From Novosphingobium sp. (GTDB lineage: Bacteria > Pseudomonadota > Alphaproteobacteria > Sphingomonadales > Sphingomonadaceae), in the NCBI RefSeq assembly GCF_027489515.1, contig NZ_JAIXZS010000099.1, positions 1 through 45,536 of the forward strand: DNA of 45,536 nucleotides, read 5' to 3'. A model generated the notes under the pieces. The model was not told the origin of the DNA. It searched no databases and worked only from the letters and a program-made list of their open reading frames with translations. The position numbers and the translations under genes were made by a program. Positions within the stretch are counted from its first letter, which is position 1. Every line of letters begins with the position of its first letter. Below, one piece after another: positions 25,735 through 33,337 of this stretch.

Positions 25735-27102
25735 ATGGCCAAACCTAAACGCCGATATGTCTGCCAGGCCTGCGGCGGGGTTTCGCCCCGTTGGCAGGGC
25801 CAGTGCCCGGATTGTTCCGAGTGGAGCACCTTGCAGGAGGATGCTCCGGAGACGGTGTTTTCCTCCAAACATGACCTCTCCAGCGGTGGGCGGCCGGTCG
25901 CCTTTGTCGCGCTCGATCAGCCGGTAAAGCTGCCGGAGCGACGCAAGACGAGACTGGCGGAGTTTGATCGGGCGCTGGGCGGCGGGCTGGTGCCCGGTTC
26001 AGCTATCCTGATGGGCGGCGATCCCGGAATCGGGAAATCCACGCTGCTGCTGCAGGCGGCGGCAAAGGTCGCAGTGGCTGGGGGCGATGCGGTCTATATC
26101 AGCGGCGAGGAAGCGGCCGATCAGGTGCGACTGCGCGCGGACAGGCTCGGTCTCGGCGGCGCGCCGATCCGGCTCGCGGCGGCGACTTCAGTGCGCGATA
26201 TCCTCACCACGCTCAACACGATGGACCCGCCCGCGCTTGTAGTGATCGATTCGATCCAGACGATGTATTCCGACCAGATCGAAGGCGCGCCGGGGACGGT
26301 AAGCCAGGTGCGCGGCTGTGCGTTCGAGCTGATCCGCTATGCCAAGGCGAGCGGCGCGGCATTGGTGCTGGTTGGGCACGTGACCAAGGATGGCACGATC
26401 GCGGGCCCGCGCGTGCTGGAGCACATGGTCGACGTGGTGATGAGCTTCGAAGGCGAGCGCAGCCACCAGTACCGCATCCTGCGCGCGCTCAAGAACCGTT
26501 TCGGCGCGGTGGACGAGATCGGCGTTTTCGCGATGGCAGGGGCAGGGCTGGAGGAAGTCGGCAATCCTTCGCTGCTGTTCCTTTCGGGGCGCGAGAGCCC
26601 GGTGCCTGGAAGCGCGGTGTTTCCCGCGCTGGAAGGAACGCGGCCGGTGCTGGTCGAGATCCAGGCGCTGACGGTGCGGCTGCAAAGCGGGGCGACCCCG
26701 CGCCGCGCGGTTGTGGGATGGGACAGCGGACGGCTCGCGATGCTGCTGGCGGTGCTCGAAGCGCGCTGCGGGCTCAACTTCTCCAGTGCGGAGGTATACC
26801 TCAACGTTGCTGGAGGTTACCGTCTTACCGATCCTGCGGCGGATCTGGCGGTCGCGGCGGCGCTTATTTCGGCGCTTTCGGACCGGCCCCTTTCAGGGGC
26901 CTCGGCGTGGTTCGGTGAGATCTCCCTCGCCGGAGAAGTCCGCCCGGTTGCGCATTCCTCGATCCGGCTGCGCGAGGCGGCAAAGCTGGGATTCGACAAG
27001 GCACATGGCCCGGCGGGCAGTCAGGAGAGGGTGCCGGGGATCTCTTACGCGCCGATCACACTGCTGCCGAACCTGGTTGACCGGGTGATGGGCGGCTCGT
27101 AG
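25735..27102 (+). CDS. radA: DNA repair protein RadA
   Basis: RadA is a RecA-related helicase-like ATPase that helps process recombination intermediates. The 455-residue protein starts at ATG 25735 (MAKPKRRYVC). It has the N-terminal zinc finger Cys10-Cys13-Cys24-Cys27, Walker A MGGDPGIGKSTLLLQ near residue 95, Walker B LVVIDSIQTMYSD, the RadA-specific KNRFG motif in ALKNRFGAVDEIGVF, and a C-terminal Lon-protease-like domain (NVAGGYRLTDPAADLAVAAA). The longer reading from 25699 adds a Cys-rich stretch next to the tRNA and is unlikely. cvpA follows after 11 bases, a common arrangement. Confidence 0.96.
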   Translation: MAKPKRRYVCQACGGVSPRWQGQCPDCSEWSTLQEDAPETVFSSKHDLSSGGRPVAFVALDQPVKLPERRKTRLAEFDRALGGGLVPGSAILMGGDPGIGKSTLLLQAAAKVAVAGGDAVYISGEEAADQVRLRADRLGLGGAPIRLAAATSVRDILTTLNTMDPPALVVIDSIQTMYSDQIEGAPGTVSQVRGCAFELIRYAKASGAALVLVGHVTKDGTIAGPRVLEHMVDVVMSFEGERSHQYRILRALKNRFGAVDEIGVFAMAGAGLEEVGNPSLLFLSGRESPVPGSAVFPALEGTRPVLVEIQALTVRLQSGATPRRAVVGWDSGRLAMLLAVLEARCGLNFSSAEVYLNVAGGYRLTDPAADLAVAAALISALSDRPLSGASAWFGEISLAGEVRPVAHSSIRLREAAKLGFDKAHGPAGSQERVPGISYAPITLLPNLVDRVMGGS

Positions 27103-27113
27103 ATTTCCCCGCG

Positions 27114-27737
27114 ATGACCGGCTTCGATTATGTTGTTTTCCTGATCGTTGCGGTCTGCGCGATCGGCGGGTTCTTTCGCGGCTTTGTCGAGGAAGTCCTT
27201 TCTCTGCTCGCGTGGTGCGTTGGCCTGTTCGCCGTGCGCTACGGCCATGAACCGCTGACGCATCTGCTTGCGCCCTATCTCAAGAATGAGACCGGCGCAG
27301 GTGTGCTGGCCTTCGCGATCCTGACCATCATCCCCTATTTTGCCGCCAAGATGATCGCCGCATCGATCGGCAGCGCGAGCAGGAGTTCGGTGCTGGGGCC
27401 GATCGACCGCGTGCTCGGGTTCGGCTTCGGGGCGATCAAGGGCTTTGTGATCATGGTCCTCGGGTTCTCGCTGCTGGTGTTCGGTTATGACATCGTCTGG
27501 GGCGCAGACGGGCGGCCGACCTGGATTACCGCGGCGCGCACCTATCCGTTCCTGAATGCGGCAAGCGAGGAACTCATGACGATCATCGACGGTCGCCGCG
27601 AGGAAGCCGCCAAAGCCGCAAAGAAGGCAGAGGCGGACAAGGAAAGCGCGCTGGAGAAGGCGGCGCGCGATGCGGCAAGGAAGGCTGCACGGCGCGAGTT
27701 GCAGCGGCGCCTCAGCAAAGCGGCGAACGGCGAATGA
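27114..27737 (+). CDS. cvpA: CvpA family membrane protein
   Basis: CvpA proteins are four-helix inner-membrane proteins, linked in enterics to colicin V production and envelope stress. The 207-residue product begins FDYVVFLIVAVCAIGGFFRG and includes VLSLLAWCVGLFAVRYG and DRVLGFGFGAIKGFVIMVLG, the family signature. The C-terminal 45 residues are a highly charged Ala/Lys/Arg/Glu helix, probably cytoplasmic. It lies between radA and an IscU-like gene whose ATG overlaps its stop (ATGA). Confidence 0.9.
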   Translation: MTGFDYVVFLIVAVCAIGGFFRGFVEEVLSLLAWCVGLFAVRYGHEPLTHLLAPYLKNETGAGVLAFAILTIIPYFAAKMIAASIGSASRSSVLGPIDRVLGFGFGAIKGFVIMVLGFSLLVFGYDIVWGADGRPTWITAARTYPFLNAASEELMTIIDGRREEAAKAAKKAEADKESALEKAARDAARKAARRELQRRLSKAANGE

Positions 27738-28153
27738 CCGCGCCGGCCCGCACGCTTTACACGCCCGAAATCCTTGGCGCGGCGACGGCGCTCGCCGATT
27801 TCGGATGGGACGAGACCCTGCCGCTGCGGGGTGAGGCTCGCTCGCGCAGTTGCGGCAGCACGCTGGCACTCGGGCTGGCGGTGGACGGCGAGGGACGGAT
27901 CAGCGCGCTAGGCCTGCGCCCGCATGCCTGCGCGATCGGGCAGGCGGCCGCCTTTGCCTTTGCCAGCGCGGCTAAAGGGCGCACCCAGGCGGATATTGCC
28001 GAGGCGCGTGAGGACCTTGCGGACTGGCTGGCCGGGACGGGCACCACACCGGATTGGCCCGGGATTGCGCTAGTCGAGCCGGCGCTCGGTTATCCGGCAC
28101 GGCATGGGGCAATCATGCTGGCATGGGATGCGGCATTGGCCGCGCTTGGGTGA
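27734..28153 (+). CDS. IscU/NifU-like iron-sulfur scaffold family protein, divergent
   Basis: The 139-residue product follows the IscU/NifU_N layout. It starts LYTPEILGAATAL, then has a first cysteine Cys40 in SRSCGSTLAL and a second Cys66 in RPHACAIGQAAAFAFA. The third cysteine position of classical scaffolds appears to be replaced by histidine in YPARHGAIMLAWDAA. Two-cysteine relatives are annotated as iron-sulfur cluster assembly scaffolds in sphingomonads, but whether this form holds a cluster is unknown. The ATG overlaps the cvpA stop by four bases. No isc or suf genes are near. Confidence 0.72.
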   Translation: MTAPARTLYTPEILGAATALADFGWDETLPLRGEARSRSCGSTLALGLAVDGEGRISALGLRPHACAIGQAAAFAFASAAKGRTQADIAEAREDLADWLAGTGTTPDWPGIALVEPALGYPARHGAIMLAWDAALAALG

Positions 28154-28183
28154 GCGCTGGCTGGCGCCTCTATCGCTTGTCGA

Positions 28184-28219
28184 GGGTTGCTTCGTTGCTT
28201 CGCGCTGCACGATGACGAA
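28184..28219. repeat. Degenerate half-element related to the 22.8 kb palindrome
   Basis: GGGTTGCTTCGTTGCTTCGC followed by GCTGCACGATGACGAA resembles the right arm of the palindrome near 22.8 kb (GGATTGCTTCG...CGCAATGACGAA), with several substitutions. No complementary left arm is found, so it looks like a decayed relic. It lies in the 194-base gap upstream of the transporter gene. Confidence 0.5.
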
Positions 28220-28283
28220 ACAGGCGGCAAGATTTCTTTGTATTGGCGCACTTTCCCGGCAGGCTTTGCTTCGCTACAGCCCG

Positions 28284-28319
28284 CGCTTCAGGGTGAAGCG
28301 TCAGACAGTCTCAAGACTG
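28284..28319. repeat. Two tandem perfect inverted repeats upstream of the MHS transporter
   Basis: CGCTTCA-ggg-TGAAGCG (28284-28300) and CAGTCT-ca-AGACTG (28306-28319) are two adjacent perfect inverted repeats ending 28 bases before the transporter ATG. They could be operator sites or form consecutive hairpins in the leader. No T-tract follows, so they are not ordinary terminators. Confidence 0.5.
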
Positions 28320-28347
28320 CTGGCAAGGGGATGGGAAACAGTTGGGC

Positions 28348-29973
28348 ATGCATGAGGTGAATGGCGCACCCGAACCGACCGCGGCGGAGATCCGCCTGGT
28401 GGTTGCGGCCTCGTCGGTCGGCACCGTGTTCGAGTGGTACGACTTCTTCATCTACGGTACGCTGGGTGCGATCCTTTCCAAGGCGTTTTTCCCGACTGGC
28501 AATGCCACGCTGGAGATGCTGCTGTTCTGGCTGGTCTTCGCGGTCGGCTTCGGCTTCCGCCCGATGGGCGCAGTGCTATTCGGCTATCTTGGTGACAAGC
28601 TCGGGCGCAAATACACCTTCCTTGTCACCGTCACGCTGATGGGCATTGCGACCGCTGGCGTCGGGCTTATCCCGCCGGCTTCGCAGATCGGCTATGCCGC
28701 GCCTGCACTCGTCATCCTGTTGCGCGTGCTGCAGGGCCTGGCGCTGGGCGGTGAATATGGCGGGGCGGCAGTCTATGTGGCCGAACATGCCGCCCCGGCG
28801 CGGCGCGGGTTCTTTACCAGTTTCATCCAGTCGAGCGTGGTCGGCGGTTTTGTGCTGAGCCTTGTCGTGGTGCTGGCCTGCAAGGGCGCGATGAGCAAGG
28901 AGGTCTGGGAAGCCTGGGGCTGGCGTGTGCCGTTCCTGCTCAGCCTTGCGCTGCTGGCGGTTTCGCTGTGGATGCGGCTAAAGCTTTCGGAAAGCCCGGT
29001 GTTCAAGGCGATGAAGGAAAGCGGCGAGGTCGCCGGCAATCCCTTCATCGAGAGCATGACGTATCCCGGCAATGGCAAGCGCCTTTTCATCGCGCTGTTC
29101 GGCGTGGCGGCGGGGCTGACGGTGATCTTCTATACCTCGATGTTCACCGGCCTTTCGTTCCTCAAGGGGCCGATGCGGGTGGACGACATGACCGCCGAAC
29201 TGCTCGTGGGCCTTTCCTGCGTGATCGGCATGCCCTTTGCCGTGCTGTTCGGCCATATCTCGGACCGGGTGGGCCGCAAGCTCCCGATCGTGCTTGGCTA
29301 TGTGGTGACGCTGCTGCTGCTATTCCCGATTTTCTGGATGATCGGCAATGCTGCCAATCCCGGTCTTGCCGATATGGCCAAGCGCGAGCCTGTCGTGGTG
29401 ATCGGCCCCGATTGCAGCTACAATCCCTTTGCTGCCGAGCAGGCAACGCAGTGCGGCAAGCTGCTCGCAGACCTTTCTGCCTCGGGGGTGCACTATTCGC
29501 TTCGCGATGGCTCGGCGCTGGACATGACAATCGGAGCCGACAGCGCCTCGCTGGGCGACTATCCCTGGGCCGAAAAGAGCGCCGTACGCGGCAAGGTGCT
29601 GCAAGCTAAGCTTGCTGCACGAGGCTATGATTTCGCCAAGGTCAAACCCGGTTTTGCAAACGCGGCGATCATCGTGCTCGGTCTCGTCGCGCTGATGGCG
29701 CTGACGGGGGCGACGTATGGTCCGGTTGCGGCCGTGCTGTCCGAGATGTTTCCCGCGCGTATCCGCTACAGCTCGATGTCGATCCCCTATCACATCGGCA
29801 CCGGCTATCTCGGCGGTTTCTTGCCGCTGATCTCCTCGCTGATCGTGGCCCGGACGGGCGATCCCTATGCCGGGCTTTGGTATACGTGGTTGGTGGTGCT
29901 GGTGGCGCTGATCGTCTCGGCATGGGGCCTCAAGGGCGGAATGCCGCGGGACTTTGCGGACGATGATGCCTGA
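28348..29973 (+). CDS. MHS-family major facilitator transporter
   Basis: The 541-residue protein is a 12-helix MFS permease of the metabolite:H+ symporter type. The family hallmark SVGTVFEWYDFFIYGTLGAI lies at the N-terminus, with RPMGAVLFGYLGDKLGRK in loop 2-3 and LRVLQGLALGGEYGGAAVYV in helix 4. MHS proteins typically carry organic acids or osmolytes with protons; the substrate here is unknown. Between helices 9 and 10, at about residues 333-438, lies a hydrophilic insert of around 100 residues with two cysteines (GPDCSYNPFAAEQATQCGKL), probably periplasmic. I start at ATG 28348 (MHEVNGAPEP); a TTG six bases upstream is in frame. The stop overlaps the alr start. Confidence 0.9.
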   Translation: MHEVNGAPEPTAAEIRLVVAASSVGTVFEWYDFFIYGTLGAILSKAFFPTGNATLEMLLFWLVFAVGFGFRPMGAVLFGYLGDKLGRKYTFLVTVTLMGIATAGVGLIPPASQIGYAAPALVILLRVLQGLALGGEYGGAAVYVAEHAAPARRGFFTSFIQSSVVGGFVLSLVVVLACKGAMSKEVWEAWGWRVPFLLSLALLAVSLWMRLKLSESPVFKAMKESGEVAGNPFIESMTYPGNGKRLFIALFGVAAGLTVIFYTSMFTGLSFLKGPMRVDDMTAELLVGLSCVIGMPFAVLFGHISDRVGRKLPIVLGYVVTLLLLFPIFWMIGNAANPGLADMAKREPVVVIGPDCSYNPFAAEQATQCGKLLADLSASGVHYSLRDGSALDMTIGADSASLGDYPWAEKSAVRGKVLQAKLAARGYDFAKVKPGFANAAIIVLGLVALMALTGATYGPVAAVLSEMFPARIRYSSMSIPYHIGTGYLGGFLPLISSLIVARTGDPYAGLWYTWLVVLVALIVSAWGLKGGMPRDFADDDA

Positions 29974-31021
29974 CGACCTGCCGCTGCCACCCGCAGCGCT
30001 GCGGCTGCGCCTGGATACAGCGGCACTGGCGTCAAATTGGCGCGCGCTGGATGCGCTCTCGGGTAGGGCGCGGGCCGGTGCGGCGATCAAGGCCGATTGC
30101 TATGGGCTGGGCATGAGCGCGGCGCTGCCGACGCTCGCCGCTGCAGGGTGCCAGGACTGGTTCGTGGCGCATTGGCAGGAAGCAGCTGCGGCAGTTCGCC
30201 ATGTGCCCGCGGCGCAGGTCTCCATGCTGCATGGTCCGATGACCGATGCCGAGGCCGTCTATGCACGCGCACTTGGCGTGCGGCCGGTGCTGAATTCGCT
30301 GGAGCAGGTGCGGCGCTGGCTGCGGGCAGGCGGGGGGGCGTGCGAACTGATGGTCGATACCGGGATGAGCCGGCTCGGGCTACCGCTGGGCGACATCCTC
30401 GATCCGGCCATCGCCAAGCTCGAAATCGAGACCTGCATGAGCCATCTTGCCAGTGCGGACGAGGACAGTGGGCAGAATGCAGCGCAACTGGGGCGGTTTC
30501 GCGACGTGATGCGCGCGGTGCCGGCGCGGCGCTACAGCTTCGCTAATAGCGCCGGGATCGCGCTGGGGCCGGACTATCACTGCGACCTCACGCGGCCCGG
30601 GCTCGCGCTTTATGGTGGCGTGCCGCGCGGCGAACTGGCGGGCAAAATTGCGCAAGTGGCCTATCCGGAAGCCGCCGTGATCCAGGTGCGCCAACTCGCG
30701 GCCGGCGACTCGGTTGGGTACAATGCGACGTTCACGGCCGACCGGGCCATGCGCGTTGGGGTAATCGCAATTGGTTACGCAGATGGTTACCTGCGCTGCT
30801 GGTCGGGCCGGGGGTACGTGCTCTGGCACGGGCAGCGGCTACCGGTCCTTGGCCGCGTGTCGATGGACATGACGATTGTTGACCTTACGGCCGCGGAAAA
30901 CTGCGGCGAAGGGGACTGGCTGGCGCTCGAATACACGCTGCCAGAGGCAGCGGCTGCAAGCGGATTGTCGCAATACGAGCTGCTCACGCTGCTGGGCCGA
31001 AGGTTTGCCCGCTGCCAATGA
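29966..31021 (+). CDS. alr: Alanine racemase
   Basis: Alr makes D-alanine for peptidoglycan with pyridoxal phosphate. The 351-residue protein has the PLP lysine Lys42 in AAIKADCYGLG, MVDTGMSRLGLPLG, the PLP-phosphate region FANSAGIALG, the second catalytic tyrosine in DSVGYNATFTADRAM followed by GVIAIGYADGYLRCW, and RVSMDMTIVDLT. I use ATG 29966, which overlaps the transporter stop by eight bases; ATG 29963 and TTG 29954 are in-frame alternatives. The length is close to the usual 360. phaR follows after an 88-base gap with TGC/GCA motifs. Confidence 0.93.
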   Translation: MPDDLPLPPAALRLRLDTAALASNWRALDALSGRARAGAAIKADCYGLGMSAALPTLAAAGCQDWFVAHWQEAAAAVRHVPAAQVSMLHGPMTDAEAVYARALGVRPVLNSLEQVRRWLRAGGGACELMVDTGMSRLGLPLGDILDPAIAKLEIETCMSHLASADEDSGQNAAQLGRFRDVMRAVPARRYSFANSAGIALGPDYHCDLTRPGLALYGGVPRGELAGKIAQVAYPEAAVIQVRQLAAGDSVGYNATFTADRAMRVGVIAIGYADGYLRCWSGRGYVLWHGQRLPVLGRVSMDMTIVDLTAAENCGEGDWLALEYTLPEAAAASGLSQYELLTLLGRRFARCQ

Positions 31022-31046
31022 ATTGTTGTTATCCCTTCAAGGTTTA

Positions 31047-31084
31047 TTGCGCTGCACATACCGCATCTGCTAATAGCAACTGCA
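31047..31084 (+). promoter_or_regulatory. Possible PhaR operator/promoter region
   Basis: The gap before phaR holds two TGC/GCA-type elements, TTGCGCTGCA (31047-31056) and TGCTAATAGCAACTGCA (31068-31084). PhaR proteins of other alphaproteobacteria bind TGC/GCA-rich sites and repress their own gene. TTGCGC and TAATAG (31071-31076) are 18 bases apart and could be a promoter that such binding would block. This is inference from motif resemblance. Confidence 0.4.
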
Positions 31085-31109
31085 TAAACCCAGCAGGGCG
31101 CGATAAAAA

Positions 31110-31670
31110 ATGGCAAACGCAGCGAAGGACGGTGATACCGTCATTATCAAGAAGTACGCGAACCGGCGGCTCTACAACACCCGCACCTCAAGCTATATCA
31201 CCCTTGATCACCTCGCTCAGATGGTTAAGGAAAACATTGAATTCAAGGTCTTGGACGCCAAAACTGGCGCCGATCTGACCCACACGATCCTCACCCAGAT
31301 CATCATGGAAGAGGAAGCCAGCGGCGAGCAGATGCTGCCGACGAACTTCCTGCGCCAGCTGATTGCCATGTACGGCAACTCGATGCAGGCGCTTCTACCG
31401 AGCTATCTCGAAGCCTCGATGGAGCACTTCCGCGAGAACCAGGCCAAGCTCAGGAAGGCGATCGAGGACAGCATCGGGGCCAATCCGCTGGCCCAGATCG
31501 CGCAGCGCAACATGGAGCTTTTCAAGGCCGCTACGGCTGCGTTCGTGCCGGGCGCCGTGCAGGCGGCAGAGGCCGAGAAGAATGCGGCGGCCCCGGTGGA
31601 GGACGAACTCGCGGTTCTGCGCAAGCAGATGGCCGACATGCAGAAGAAGCTGGACCAGCTGGCAGGGTAA
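31110..31670 (+). CDS. phaR: Polyhydroxyalkanoate synthesis repressor PhaR
   Basis: PhaR senses polyhydroxyalkanoate granules and controls phasin and granule genes. The 186-residue protein has the N-terminal DNA-binding domain (VIIKKYANRRLYNTRTSSYI, TLDHLAQMVKEN, FKVLDAKTGADLTHTILTQI), then the PHB accumulation regulatory domain (LPTNFLRQLIAMYGNSMQAL, YLEASMEHFRENQ). A C-terminal Ala-rich part ends in a short coiled coil (LAVLRKQMADMQKKLDQL). No PHA synthase or phasin gene is in the window. A 13-bp hairpin follows the stop. Confidence 0.95.
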   Translation: MANAAKDGDTVIIKKYANRRLYNTRTSSYITLDHLAQMVKENIEFKVLDAKTGADLTHTILTQIIMEEEASGEQMLPTNFLRQLIAMYGNSMQALLPSYLEASMEHFRENQAKLRKAIEDSIGANPLAQIAQRNMELFKAATAAFVPGAVQAAEAEKNAAAPVEDELAVLRKQMADMQKKLDQLAG

Positions 31671-31677
31671 AGCCGTA

Positions 31678-31708
31678 CCCAAGCGGGATTGCCCGAATCC
31701 CGTTTGGG
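31678..31708 (+). terminator. Hairpin between phaR and proS, probable terminator
   Basis: CCCAAGCGGGATT (31678-31690) pairs with AATCCCGTTTGGG (31696-31708) around GCCCG, a 13-bp stem with one G-T pair. It lies eight bases after the phaR stop and 15 bases before the proS start. The T-tract after the stem is missing, so termination efficiency is uncertain; it could also protect the phaR mRNA end. Confidence 0.6.
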
Positions 31709-31723
31709 CCCTAACCGGCCCCT

Positions 31724-33274
31724 ATGAGCCAGAACGCATCGATCAAGCACGCGCTGCCCGTCCTCAGGCAGGACGACTTCGCCCAGTGGTACCAGGCGGT
31801 CATCGCCGAAGCCGAACTCGCCGAGGAATCGGGCGTGCGCGGGTGCATGGTGATCAAGCCCTGGGGCTACGGCATCTGGGAACGCATCCAGAAGCTGATG
31901 GACGAACGCATCAAGGAAGCGGGCGTCGAGAACTGCTACTTTCCGCTTTTCATTCCGCTCTCGTACTTCGCGCGTGAGGCCGAGCATGTCGAAGGCTTTG
32001 CCAAGGAAATGGCGGTCGTCACGCATCACCGCCTGATCGGCGATGGCAAGGGCGGGCTTATCCCCGATCCCGAAGCAAAGCTTGAAGAGCCGCTGATCGT
32101 GCGGCCGACCTCTGAGACCGTGATCGGCGCAGCGATGGCGCGCTGGATCCAATCCTGGCGCGATCTGCCGCTGCTCACCAACCAGTGGGCCAATGTTGTG
32201 CGCTGGGAAATGCGCACGCGCATGTTCCTTCGCACGAGCGAGTTCCTCTGGCAGGAAGGCCATACTGCGCACGCCGACGAGGCTGATGCGATGGCTGAGA
32301 CGCTGCGCGCGCTCGAGATGTATCGCAGCTTTGCTGAAGACGTGCTGGCGATGCCGGTCGTTGCGGGCCCCAAGCCTGAGAACGAGCGCTTTCCCGGCGC
32401 AGTCGAGACTTTCTCGATCGAGGCGATGATGCAGGACGGCAAGGCGCTGCAGGCCGGCACTTCGCACTACCTTGGAACCACGTTCTCCGAGGCTGCGGGC
32501 ATCCGCTATCAGGACAAGGAAGGCCAGCAGACGCTGTGCCACACGACAAGCTGGGGCGTTTCCACCCGCATGATCGGCGGCGTGATCATGACCCATGGCG
32601 ACGATGACGGGCTGCGCACGCCGCCGCGCATAGCGCCGCAGCAGATCGTGATCCTGCCAATGCTTCGCGATAATGATGGCGATGCGGCGCTGCTAGACTA
32701 TTGCGCCGCCCTGCGCGCCAAGCTGGCGGCACTCTCGGTGTTCGACGAGAAGGTGCGCGTGCTGCTCGACAAGCGTCCGGGCAAGGCAACTGCCAAGCGC
32801 TGGGGCTGGGTGAAGAAGGGGGTGCCGCTGATCCTCGAGATTGGCGGGCGCGATGCGGAGGGCGGGCAAGTCTCGATGCTGCGCCGTGACCGGCTGTGGC
32901 GCGAGGATGGCAAGGCCAATTTCGTCGGCATGGCGCAGGATGACTTCGTTGCCTCGGCGGTGGGCGAACTGGAGGCGATCCAGAGTGCGCTGTTCCTAGA
33001 GGCGCGGGACCGGCGCGACGCGCAGATCGAGCGCGGGATCAGCGATCTGGCAGGGCTGGCGTCCTACTTCTCGGACGACAAGGACTTTCCGGGCTGGGTA
33101 GAGCTGTGCTGGTCGCGGCCTACGGGCGCGGCGCTCGACAAGGTGGTCGAGCAACTGAAGGCACTCAAGCTGACCATCCGCAACACGCCGATGGATGCGG
33201 CGCCGGCGGAGGGGCTGTGTCCGTTTACGGGCGCGCCGGCGGTGGAGCGCATTCTGGTGGCGCGCGCGTACTGA
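31724..33274 (+). CDS. proS: Prolyl-tRNA synthetase, archaeal/eukaryotic type (ProS type 3)
   Basis: The enzyme charges tRNA-Pro; a tRNA-Pro(CGG) gene is also in this window. The 516-residue protein does not look like the bacterial ProRS with an editing insert. It matches the archaeal/eukaryotic type: GCMVIKPWGYGIWERIQKLM, ENCYFPLFIPLSYF, AEHVEGFAKEMAVVTH, motif 2 region LTNQWANVVRWEMRTR, FLWQEGHTAHA, the GTSHYLGTTFSEAAG segment, and motif 3 near TTSWGVSTRMIGGVIMTHGD. A type-specific C-terminal domain ends in a terminal tyrosine (VARAY). It presumably replaced the bacterial enzyme in this lineage by ancient transfer (inference). Confidence 0.93.
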   Translation: MSQNASIKHALPVLRQDDFAQWYQAVIAEAELAEESGVRGCMVIKPWGYGIWERIQKLMDERIKEAGVENCYFPLFIPLSYFAREAEHVEGFAKEMAVVTHHRLIGDGKGGLIPDPEAKLEEPLIVRPTSETVIGAAMARWIQSWRDLPLLTNQWANVVRWEMRTRMFLRTSEFLWQEGHTAHADEADAMAETLRALEMYRSFAEDVLAMPVVAGPKPENERFPGAVETFSIEAMMQDGKALQAGTSHYLGTTFSEAAGIRYQDKEGQQTLCHTTSWGVSTRMIGGVIMTHGDDDGLRTPPRIAPQQIVILPMLRDNDGDAALLDYCAALRAKLAALSVFDEKVRVLLDKRPGKATAKRWGWVKKGVPLILEIGGRDAEGGQVSMLRRDRLWREDGKANFVGMAQDDFVASAVGELEAIQSALFLEARDRRDAQIERGISDLAGLASYFSDDKDFPGWVELCWSRPTGAALDKVVEQLKALKLTIRNTPMDAAPAEGLCPFTGAPAVERILVARAY

Positions 33275-33302
33275 CCTCTTGGGGAAGGCATGACGCGGCG
33301 GG

Positions 33303-33327
33303 CCTCGACTTCGCTCGACACGAACGG
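33303..33327. repeat. Short dispersed-repeat-like sequence
   Basis: CCTCGACTTCGCTCGACACG followed by AACGG lies between proS and the M28 peptidase gene. It resembles a GTTCGTGTCGAGCGAAGTCGAGG element that recurs between genes in sphingomonad genomes (from memory). Within it CTCGAC occurs twice around TTCG. The peptidase frame is open through it, which would add spurious N-terminal residues. Confidence 0.45.
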
Positions 33328-33337
33328 CGGTTGGGGT

